From: Winogradskyella schleiferi | Lineage (GTDB): Bacteria > Bacteroidota > Bacteroidia > Flavobacteriales > Flavobacteriaceae | Length of the DNA: 64,000 nucleotides | Direction of reading: 5' to 3' | Assembly (NCBI RefSeq): GCF_013394655.1 | Contig: NZ_CP053351.1 | Location: 992,001-1,056,000, forward strand | Shown here: positions 58,401 to 64,000 of the stretch, piece by piece | How positions within the stretch are numbered: position 1 is the first letter of the stretch | How the letters are laid out: each line of letters begins with the position of its first letter | Notes under the pieces: model-generated | The model's database searches: none | Told to the model about the DNA's origin: nothing | The model's input: the letters and a program-made list of their open reading frames with translations, nothing else | Position numbers and translations under genes: made by a program

Positions 58401-60127
58401 AAGGTGGTGGATTATGGAACAACGGAGGAACTATGACCGTTGATGGTACTTTGGTTGATGGCAATACTGCTTTTGGTGATGCTGCTGACAATGGTGGTGG
58501 AGGCATCTTCAACAATGGTGGTACATTGAATGTGAATGCAACAACGCAAATCTCAAATAATTATGCAGATGGAACTTCTGGTTCTGGAGGTGGAATTTTT
58601 AGTACGGATGGTACAATAACGATAAATGGAGCAGTAATCACAACTAATGAAGCTAACCGAGCTGGTGGTGGAATTGAAGTTATAGATGGTACGCTGTTTG
58701 TTACGAATACAACCTTAGATGCGAATGATGCAGGTAGTTTTTCTCCAGCACCAGGAAATGGAGGTGGACTTCATATTTCAGGTATGGCGAATTCAACATT
58801 TACAGGAGGAACTGTTAATGGAAATATTGCAGCTCGTGAAGGTGGTGGATTATGGAACGGTTCTGGAACGATGACTACAGATGCGACAACTATTGATGGC
58901 AATACTGCTTCAGGTAATGCTGCTGACGATGGAGGCGCAGGTATCTTTAATAATGGAGGAACTTTGAATGTCACTAACGGAACACTAATAAATAACAATA
59001 TAGCTGACGGAACTTCTGGTTCTGGCGGTGGACTATTGAGTGTTGGTGGTGCTGTCACCGTAGGTGGTTCTACAATTACGAACAATCGTGCCAATAGAGC
59101 AGGTGGTGGTATTGAATTAGCTGCTGGTAGTTTAGATATGACAAGTTCAGATTTAAGTGCTAATAATGCAGGTGTTACACCGGCAGTTGCTGCGCCGGGA
59201 AATGGTGGTGGTCTTCACTTAGGTGGAGCTGCAACAGCTACAATTGCGTTATCAACAGTTCGAAATAATGACGCTGTTGAAGGTGGTGGACTTTGGAATG
59301 GAGGATCGGATATGACGGTTACAACTTCTGAAGTATCTGGTAATTCTGCCGTTGAAGGTGGAGGCGTTTATAATAATTCGGGAGCAACATCAACCGTTAT
59401 GACGAGTACAATTTCAGGTAACTCAGCATCAATGTCTGGTGGTGGTGCTACAAATAATGGTACAAGTTTAGACTTTAATGCCGTTACCATTGCCATGAAC
59501 ACAAGCACTGGAAATGGTGGAGGAATAGATGCTGCTAGTAATGTGTCACTGAAGAATACGATTGTGGCATTGAACACGGCGAGTTCTGGTTCTGATGTTT
59601 CTGGTATGTTCACTTCTAACGATTATAATTTGATCGGAACAGATGATTTAAATGTATTTACTGCACAAACCAATGATATTGAAGATGTAGATCCTATGGT
59701 AGGACCTTTACAGGACAATGGAGGTGCAACGTTTACACATCAGCTATTAAATGATTCTCCAGCTTTTGATGCTGGTGATCCAAATGATGTTTTTACGGAT
59801 CAAATTGGTCAAGTTGTATTTGGGGTGTCAAGAGATATTGGTGCTTATGAAGCGCAAGTTTCATTATCAATAGATGATTTTAATTCTATATCTGTTTTAA
59901 ATATTTATCCAAATCCAACAAAGGGGCAGTTCAATATTGTAATTGACGAATCCATTGCTGGTAGTATCAATGTTCAAATTGTATCTATGACAGGAAAATT
60001 AGTAAAACAATTGTCTTTAGGTAATGGAATTAATTCGATGGATATTAGTGGTGTGTCTTCTGGAATTTACATTGTTAATGTGAATACGGAAAGAGGCCAG
60101 ACTTCGCAAAAATTAATTTTAGAATAA
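55445..60127 (+). CDS. Large secreted parallel beta-helix repeat protein with type A T9SS signal
   Basis: This 1560-residue exported protein has a signal peptide ending SSFAQ (about residue 24). An N-terminal segment like those of polymorphic-membrane-protein/CSLREA-type starts (TSGADDGTDGTLRNEIADTP, GTIIFDPAVTTVTL, LNGLTLTNGLAADGGGIYI) begins a right-handed beta-helix. Eight degenerate repeats of about 150 residues follow (about 100-1300) with the marks GGGIFNNGGTL, ANRAGGGIE, APGNGGGLHI and EGGGLWNG. A choice-of-anchor-Q-like end (about 1380-1480: DYNLIGTDDL, DPMVGPLQDNGGATFTHQLL, DIGAYEA) leads to the type A T9SS sorting domain (about 1488-1560: LNIYPNPTKGQFNI, SGVSSGIYIVNV). It is secreted and probably surface attached. 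Binding or adhesion is likely; no catalytic residues were identified. Confidence 0.9.
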   Translation: MKNRITLVIAFAMTFFISTSSFAQVVTSGADDGTDGTLRNEIADTPAGGTIIFDPAVTTVTLMSELLINKELIINGTSLTIDANGNGRIFNVTSGPLELNGLTLTNGLAADGGGIYITYATVTINDCIINGNTANGASGSGGGIFNDVGGILVVNNSEISNNTANRAGGGIEDNSGVGLAITLNNVILDNNNAGVAPATAAPGNGGGLHITGAGDVNISGGTASGNTAAKEGGGLWNGTGIMTVTGTTISENSAIGDATGGGGIFNNGGTVNIDNTTNLTGNMAIGATPGGRGGAIFNSTDGILNLANGLAITGNYASRAGGAIEDSSNGTLLLSGVTLTGNSAGVDIGLGSMANPGNGGGVHLSGTTNATVSGFSTVSNNVAASEGGGLWNNMGTMDVSSTFMDANIASGDDPDHGGGAIYNNGGTLIVGNAAAISNNVADGTSGSGGAILSTDGDVTITDAVIAFNRSNRAGGAIEVVDGSITFSGNFNVSDNNTGVAPAVASPGNGGALHISGTATAMITGGNMNSNVAAKEGGALWNSTGTMTVDGTIIDGNTASGLAADDGGGGIFNNGGTLIVQNATEITNNVADGSSGSGGGIQNVSGGSVSVSDSSITGNTSNRAGGGIEDNSTMASGTLTLTNVTLDNNITSSAPGNGGGLHITGPGNATITGGTTNGNTAANEGGGLWNGSGVMTVIDHTVDGNTASGNDAETAGAAGGGGIYNEGGTLDISGSTMITNNIADGAQSTGGGILNAAGTLTANGITIMDNTSNRAGGGIEANGGGAVTLTNVNLDSNDTGVVTGMGAPGNGGGLHISGSSTVNITGGTVNMNTAATEGGGLWNGSGTMTVDGSTINLNVASGNDAADGGGGIFNNGGTLIVQNGATISNNIADGTAGSGGGIFSISGAVTVDNSNIEFNSANRAGGGVEIVDGTADFLNDTNLLNNDVNGSAGTPAPGNGGGFHVTGGAAVVTFTGGSVFGNEAASEGGGLWNNGGTMTVDGTLVDGNTAFGDAADNGGGGIFNNGGTLNVNATTQISNNYADGTSGSGGGIFSTDGTITINGAVITTNEANRAGGGIEVIDGTLFVTNTTLDANDAGSFSPAPGNGGGLHISGMANSTFTGGTVNGNIAAREGGGLWNGSGTMTTDATTIDGNTASGNAADDGGAGIFNNGGTLNVTNGTLINNNIADGTSGSGGGLLSVGGAVTVGGSTITNNRANRAGGGIELAAGSLDMTSSDLSANNAGVTPAVAAPGNGGGLHLGGAATATIALSTVRNNDAVEGGGLWNGGSDMTVTTSEVSGNSAVEGGGVYNNSGATSTVMTSTISGNSASMSGGGATNNGTSLDFNAVTIAMNTSTGNGGGIDAASNVSLKNTIVALNTASSGSDVSGMFTSNDYNLIGTDDLNVFTAQTNDIEDVDPMVGPLQDNGGATFTHQLLNDSPAFDAGDPNDVFTDQIGQVVFGVSRDIGAYEAQVSLSIDDFNSISVLNIYPNPTKGQFNIVIDESIAGSINVQIVSMTGKLVKQLSLGNGINSMDISGVSSGIYIVNVNTERGQTSQKLILE
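55741..59360 (+). repeat. Eight degenerate tandem repeats in the beta-helix gene
   Basis: The GGLWN-type and LHISG-type motifs recur eight times at spacings of about 440-460 bp (for example near 56139, 56601, 57049, 57495, 57952, 58402, 58841 and 59282). Unlike the repeats of the giant gene these copies differ at many positions, so they are old and not being homogenised. Confidence 0.8.
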
Positions 60128-60156
60128 CGTTACATAAGAAATGCTTATTAAATAGA

Positions 60157-60184
60157 AAAGGCCATCGGAAGATGGTCTTTTTGT
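60157..60184 (+). terminator. Terminator after the beta-helix gene
   Basis: AAAGGCCATC (60157-60166) and GATGGTCTTT (60171-60180) pair over 10 bp with one G-U around a GGAA tetraloop, followed by a T run. Confidence 0.85.
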
Positions 60185-60221
60185 GTTTTCATTTTATATA
60201 TGGAAACTGTGAATACTTCAT

Positions 60222-60252
60222 AAAAAAGCGCAAGGTTATAAAACTTGCGCTT
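60222..60252 (-). terminator. Terminator after the Crp/Fnr gene (minus strand)
   Basis: AAGCGCAAG and CTTGCGCTT form a perfect 9-bp stem with a 9-nt loop. On the minus strand it is followed by a run of six T. It lies about 110 bp beyond the stop of the Crp/Fnr-family gene. Confidence 0.85.
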
Positions 60253-60360
60253 CTTAGCTATTAATCTCAGGAAAATAAGAGGTTATTTACCTTGTTTAGG
60301 GGCGCAAAAATATCACTATGAATGAATAAAAAAATTGATGTATGATAATAAATGAAGACA

Positions 60361-60939
60361 TTATGTTAATTCTTTCCTAATTCTGCTCAAGCTTTCAGTT
60401 GTCATACCCAAATAGGATGCGATGTGATAATTTTTTACGTTCTTCTCTATATTGAGATGGGTCTTTATAAATTCTAAATAACGTTCTTTTGCAGTCATTG
60501 ACAATGATGACAAAATTCGTTTTTGAAAGGCGGCGTATGCTTTCTCGAGTTTATTTCTGATAAATTTATGTATTTTCGGAAATTGCATATGTAATTCTTC
60601 CCTGTCCACACTTGAAAGTTGGTAAAGTGTGGCGTCTTGAAGAACTTCAAGATGCATAATAGCCTTAGAATTTGAAAAAAAGGCGGTAAAATCACTAATC
60701 CACCAATCTCTAATGCCAATTTGTATCGTGTGTTCTTTTCCATGCTTATCCGTGTAAAAGGTTCTAAGACAACCTTCGTAAATAAAAAAAATATCGGTAA
60801 CAATGTCTCCAGGTTTAATCAGTATTGCACCTTTCTCTGCATCGACTCTTTTAAATACGGACGCTATAGTTTTAATTTCATTTTCAGTAAAAATGAGATC
60901 TTTATATATGGTTTGAACTAACTTTTGGTCAGAATTCAT
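60361..60939 (-). CDS. Crp/Fnr-family transcriptional regulator
   Basis: This 192-residue cytosolic regulator has a cyclic-nucleotide-binding-type beta-roll (about 20-115: VDAEKGAILIKPGDIVTDIF, YEGCLRTFYTDKHGKEHTIQ) and a C-terminal winged-helix part (about 145-192: SMTAKERYLEFIKTHLNIEK, IASYLGMTTESLSRIRKEL). The canonical cAMP phosphate-binding Arg/Ser pair is not evident, so the ligand is probably not cAMP; Bacteroidota members often respond to other signals. A perfect 7-bp palindrome with a 3-nt spacer lies 10 bp upstream of its start. Confidence 0.9.
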   Translation of the reverse strand: MNSDQKLVQTIYKDLIFTENEIKTIASVFKRVDAEKGAILIKPGDIVTDIFFIYEGCLRTFYTDKHGKEHTIQIGIRDWWISDFTAFFSNSKAIMHLEVLQDATLYQLSSVDREELHMQFPKIHKFIRNKLEKAYAAFQKRILSSLSMTAKERYLEFIKTHLNIEKNVKNYHIASYLGMTTESLSRIRKELT

Positions 60940-60949
60940 TTTACGTGAA

Positions 60950-60966
60950 ATAGCTTGTGAAGCTAT
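60950..60966. promoter_or_regulatory. Palindrome upstream of the Crp/Fnr gene
   Basis: ATAGCTT-gtg-AAGCTAT is a perfect inverted repeat 10 bp upstream of the start codon at 60939. Its position would suit autoregulation or a hairpin at the ribosome entry. The spacing of the arms is shorter than in typical Crp sites. Confidence 0.4.
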
Positions 60967-61183
60967 AAAATACCTAAAATATTATAAATGAGTATATTAA
61001 ATTCGATATAATAAATTTATTACCAGCTAACCTGTAATTATTATCTTAATCATGTTAACCGAAAATGCCTAATAGTTCTTTAATAAGTTAAGCGTATAGA
61101 CAATTACTTTTTAAATTTAGAATATCAAAGAATCACAAACGCACTTCAAACTTAAAAGGATTCAATGAGTTCTAAAGATAGCA

Positions 61184-62191
61184 CTACGTTTTAGTCACTT
61201 CAATGGAGTAGGTCGCAACTATATCATTTTCTATTTTTAAATGCACGTCATAAAAGCCTTTGCGTTTAAAACGGTATTTAAAAGTTATGAATCCATTTTC
61301 ATTAAAAAGATCATAAATTTTATAATGTTTTTTATTTTCTCCTGAAATTTGGATTAGCGAAATTTTATCCGTGGAAATGGCTTTTAAAGATTTAAAATTA
61401 AAAATGATTTCGTCATTCTTTTTAATTGTGGAATTTAATGTCTTTGGCCCAATCGGAATAACTTTTTGTTTAAACGTTTCTCCATAAACAATCGGTTCTG
61501 CTATGAATTTTATGGTTTTCAAAGTGTCGTTAAGAAACCATTTCTTCTGAATAGGATAATGGTTTTTAGCAAAGAGTATAGGATCTGTTAAAAAGTAGCC
61601 ATCATTATAGTCTGCTACAAAAAAACGACCATTAATCATATAACCACTAGACCAAGTGGCATCGCACAAATACCATTTATTATTTAGTTTAACAGCGTTC
61701 CAAGAATGGTTTATGGACTCCAATTTTTCAACATTAGTTTCAAAAGACCGTCCATAACCATCAACAATTTCACATTCAATATTGGCTATAAAACACAATT
61801 CCTTAATGAGGTAAGCATAACCTGTACACATGGTTTTTTTATGATTCAAGAGTTTTTCAAAAGCTATTTTTTTGAAATCATCATTCCATTTCATATAACC
61901 TGTACTATCGTTGTTGAATTCTAAACGCGCTTTACTTACTTTGTTATGTTGCTTGGAATCACCTTTAATATTGGTGCAAACCCAAGTGTAAATGGCTCTA
62001 AATTTTTCAACATCAGTCGTAAGTTTAGATGTTAGATGATGCGCCAATACAGGTAAATTATCTAAACTCTGACCCTCATGCAGTTTAGCGATATTATCTG
62101 CTTTTGTAAAATCGATAGTCTTAAAATCTGATATTTGAGCATTAGAAATAGTAATGCAAAAAACTATGAAAAGGACGAAAAGATTTCTCAT
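61184..62191 (-). CDS. Exported transglutaminase-like (cysteine protease fold) protein
   Basis: The 335-residue protein has a signal peptide (MRNLFVLFIVFCITISNAQ). The transglutaminase-like core shows the catalytic triad Cys122 (KKTMCTGYAYLIKELC), His162 (INHSWNAVKLNNKWYL) and Asp177 (CDATWSSGYM). The rest is beta-rich with IQISGENKKHYKIYDLF. It acts in the periplasm or on the cell surface, likely on peptides or proteins. The gene begins 12 bp after the stop of the zinc-ribbon/regulatory-domain gene upstream, so the two form an operon. Confidence 0.88.
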   Translation of the reverse strand: MRNLFVLFIVFCITISNAQISDFKTIDFTKADNIAKLHEGQSLDNLPVLAHHLTSKLTTDVEKFRAIYTWVCTNIKGDSKQHNKVSKARLEFNNDSTGYMKWNDDFKKIAFEKLLNHKKTMCTGYAYLIKELCFIANIECEIVDGYGRSFETNVEKLESINHSWNAVKLNNKWYLCDATWSSGYMINGRFFVADYNDGYFLTDPILFAKNHYPIQKKWFLNDTLKTIKFIAEPIVYGETFKQKVIPIGPKTLNSTIKKNDEIIFNFKSLKAISTDKISLIQISGENKKHYKIYDLFNENGFITFKYRFKRKGFYDVHLKIENDIVATYSIEVTKT

Positions 62192-62203
62192 AAAATTGAT
62201 AGA

Positions 62204-62881
62204 TTAATCTCTTCTGGATTTATAGACCTGTTTTACGGCAACTTTCCCCATTACGATACAAGAATCGGCTTTCATATCTATGTTGAGTTCAATTTTTGAA
62301 GCTGAATCTTTATTTTCAATAACAATTTTTTGTGATGCCATACCCACATAACTGACAATCAAAACATCTCCTATTTTTAATTTTTCAGGAAATTCAAAAT
62401 TTCCATCAAAATCGGTTGCAATACCAATTGTTGATCCTTGTAAAACTACATTTGCACCAGGAAGCGGTAGATCGCTTTCCATTACAGTCCCATTTACAAT
62501 AATATTGTTTTCGAATTTTGAAGCTTTAATTTCAGAGGTGTTTTCTTTAGGTTCAATATTTTTTTTGATTTCCTGTGCTTGAGCCGTAAAACTTGTAAAG
62601 ATTGCTAAACATGCTAATCCTATACCGCTTAAAAAGCTAATGCTTTTGTTTGTTTTAGCTTCTACTTTGTAGGTTTTTAACTGGTTGCTGTTAAATCTAC
62701 CACAGGTGTTTTGAGTGGATTTGTTTTTAAAGAACGCCACTATGTCTTCGGTATTCATTTTTGTAAAGTCGATGACTTCTTTTTCACAAGCGCCACAAAA
62801 ACCACCTTTGGAAGTTGGGTTAAATTGATTGAAGTTTTCTGAACATGGCGTTTTGATGTCTAAGTTAAATTGATTTTTCAT
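62204..62881 (-). CDS. Membrane protein with N-terminal Cys-rich domain and carboxypeptidase-regulatory-like domain
   Basis: The 225-residue protein has an N-terminal cytoplasmic Cys-rich part (PCSENFNQFNPTSKGGFCGA, then CEKEVIDFTKM and NTCGRFNSNQL), a single membrane helix (about 80-102) and an outer carboxypeptidase-regulatory-like domain (about 128-200: NGTVMESDLPLPGANVVL and GIATDFDGNFEFPEKL, then ILIVSYVG-type). Proteins with this arrangement are frequent in Flavobacteria; a metal-binding or redox role of the Cys-rich part is inferred. It is the first gene of the operon with the transglutaminase-like protein. Confidence 0.78.
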   Translation of the reverse strand: MKNQFNLDIKTPCSENFNQFNPTSKGGFCGACEKEVIDFTKMNTEDIVAFFKNKSTQNTCGRFNSNQLKTYKVEAKTNKSISFLSGIGLACLAIFTSFTAQAQEIKKNIEPKENTSEIKASKFENNIIVNGTVMESDLPLPGANVVLQGSTIGIATDFDGNFEFPEKLKIGDVLIVSYVGMASQKIVIENKDSASKIELNIDMKADSCIVMGKVAVKQVYKSRRD

Positions 62882-63000
62882 GATATAAAGTTTTAATGTT
62901 AGTACACTTCAAACCTAATCATCAATTAAGGGATTAAAAATGAGAAATTAGTAAAGTCCGCTTTTTGGTGAGTGTAATGTCGTTTGTATTGAGTTTGTAA

Positions 63001-63032
63001 AAAACAAAACCACTTAGAACTAACTAAGTGGT
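63001..63032 (-). terminator. Terminator of the serine hydrolase gene (minus strand)
   Basis: ACCACTTAG (63009-63017) and CTAAGTGGT (63024-63032) form a perfect 9-bp stem with a 6-nt loop. Reading on the minus strand it is followed by TTTTGTTTT. It begins about 25 bp after the hydrolase stop. Confidence 0.9.
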
Positions 63033-63057
63033 CGTACTTTTGGGTCAAAATTGTTGA

Positions 63058-64000
63058 CTATTCCATTTTTTTTGCAAGTGTTTCATTGCCACTTTGATAA
63101 ATTGTAAAACTCTCTACTTTTCCAGAAGTGTCTTTATTAAATTTGATTTTTATCGCGGCAACTTTCGCAAAAAACTCAGTCTCATTTTCCGCAAAGATTT
63201 CAAATTGACCTTGCCCTGTGGCTTGGGCAAAAATTTGATTATTATCAACCGTAATCTGAACATTAAAATTTGGGCCTAACTGGTATTTGCCTGCATACGA
63301 TTGTAAAACCGCATTGGTCAGCGTCACTTCTTTTTTGGCTTCAGGAATTGGTTTGTCAACTTCCTTTCCTACACTTTCTGTGCCTGTGATAAATATGGTT
63401 TCACGTTTTCCGTTTTCGGATTTTGAAAACTCGTACTCAATTGTTCCATCCTTAAACATAAAACGGTTTTCGGAAAGTGGATAAATATCAAAAACCGTAT
63501 TCGATTCTGATTCGCGCATACTTTTAAGTTGACCATCTTCCATAAATATATGTCGAATGACGTCATCTTCAAATTCATAAGCACCAACCCATTGTTTCAT
63601 TTTAGCTTCAGATAATTTAACTACATCCTTCATTGTTGGAAACGGTTTTCCAATAGCCGTTGCAGCGAGAGATTGAGTGACTGCGCCAATGTCCTTGCAG
63701 CTACAATTACTCAAGCCTATAACATAGATACCTTCGTCAATAAGATATAATCCATTGGTAGAGGTGCCAAAAATACCACCACTATGTGTATAGCCTTTAG
63801 ACCCTTTGAGGTTCATTTCGCCCAGACCATAACCATAAGTAATGTGCTCACCATTATTAAGGGTTGAGCCATTAATAGCTTTATCCAAAGTTGTTGCTTT
63901 GATCAATGTGTTATTGGTTAGCGCATTTTGCCACTTTAGCATGTCATCAACGGTAGATGTCAATGAACCAGCAGCTTGAGGCAAGGTCATACTTAAATAA
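63058..64000 (-). CDS. Serine hydrolase (beta-lactamase family), C-terminal part, cut by right edge
   Basis: The visible 313 residues form the end of a longer protein; the frame has no stop up to the right edge. SLTSTVDDMLKWQNAL and YGYGLGEMNLKGSKGYTHSG match the region around the third active-site motif of class C-like serine hydrolases (HSG in place of KTG), and GIFGTSTNGLYLIDEGIYVIGLSN follows. The C-terminal 200 residues form a separate lipocalin-like beta domain (VGAYEFEDDVIRHIFMEDG, YAGKYQLGPNFNVQITVDN), common in exported members. The SxxK nucleophile motif and signal peptide lie outside the window. The substrate is unknown. Confidence 0.88.
   Translation of the reverse strand, partial: YLSMTLPQAAGSLTSTVDDMLKWQNALTNNTLIKATTLDKAINGSTLNNGEHITYGYGLGEMNLKGSKGYTHSGGIFGTSTNGLYLIDEGIYVIGLSNCSCKDIGAVTQSLAATAIGKPFPTMKDVVKLSEAKMKQWVGAYEFEDDVIRHIFMEDGQLKSMRESESNTVFDIYPLSENRFMFKDGTIEYEFSKSENGKRETIFITGTESVGKEVDKPIPEAKKEVTLTNAVLQSYAGKYQLGPNFNVQITVDNNQIFAQATGQGQFEIFAENETEFFAKVAAIKIKFNKDTSGKVESFTIYQSGNETLAKKME

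Noticed and set aside
1..64000. tRNA, rRNA, prophage, insertion sequence or transposase genes
   Set aside because: I scanned gene contents and intergenic regions and saw no tRNA-like cloverleaf, rRNA, transposase, integrase or phage structural gene.

Overview
The window looks like a chromosomal segment of a marine-type member of the Flavobacteriaceae (Bacteroidota); the genus cannot be fixed from the sequence alone. The evidence is low G+C DNA, starts without Shine-Dalgarno sequences, several promoter elements of the Bacteroidota type TAnnTTTG, a SusC/SusD pair, type IX secretion (T9SS) signals of both type A and type B, a PorP/SprF-family protein, and many lipoproteins and carboxypeptidase-regulatory-like proteins.

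Layout. 1-12.7 kb is a glycerol and probable glycerophosphodiester utilisation region: the end of glpD, then glpK and glpF, a membrane-spanning propeller/HTH regulator, a SusC/SusD outer-membrane uptake pair, a lipoprotein glycerophosphodiester phosphodiesterase, an endonuclease/exonuclease/phosphatase-family lipoprotein gene broken by one in-frame stop, and a tiny lipoprotein. A perfect two-way terminator then separates it from two genes on the minus strand (a small 4Fe-4S protein and release factor RF3). 15.2-34.8 kb is dominated by a 5550-residue secreted protein with 24 tandem 429-bp DUF11-type repeats and a type B T9SS C-terminal domain. It is followed in apparent operon by a PorP/SprF-like protein and a TPR/propeller/OmpA protein resembling PorE, so this looks like a dedicated export and surface-anchoring module for a gliding or adhesion protein. 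34.9-36.4 kb has idi, a QueD/PTPS-family gene and a small conserved protein.

36.5-42.1 kb is mostly minus strand: a DUF4369-like lipoprotein, a DUF819 membrane protein with an added exported N-terminal domain, an SPFH/band-7 operon ending in a small Arc-like protein that is easy to miss, and an alpha/beta hydrolase. The two large intergenic gaps here (40.7-41.2 and 42.1-42.6 kb) contain no genes but are rich in RNA-like structure, including a sigma-54-type promoter leading directly into a multi-hairpin transcript candidate. 42.6-55.2 kb is mixed: a VanX-like dipeptidase, DoxX, an ECF sigma factor with a membrane partner, a RhlE-type helicase, RlmF, an outer-membrane barrel protein, a META-domain lipoprotein, a methyltransferase, pyruvate carboxylase and a MOSC protein. 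55.4-60.1 kb encodes a second large secreted protein, a parallel beta-helix of eight degenerate repeats with a type A T9SS signal. The window ends with a Crp/Fnr regulator, a transglutaminase-like protein, a zinc-ribbon/regulatory-domain membrane protein and the C-terminal part of a serine hydrolase that runs off the right edge.

The points most worth a second look are the homogenised repeat array and its end-copy variant pattern, the dyad straddling the -7 box of the giant gene, the sigma-54-type structured RNA with tandem related hairpins, and the glycerophosphodiester-oriented SusC/D locus with its single-codon pseudogene.
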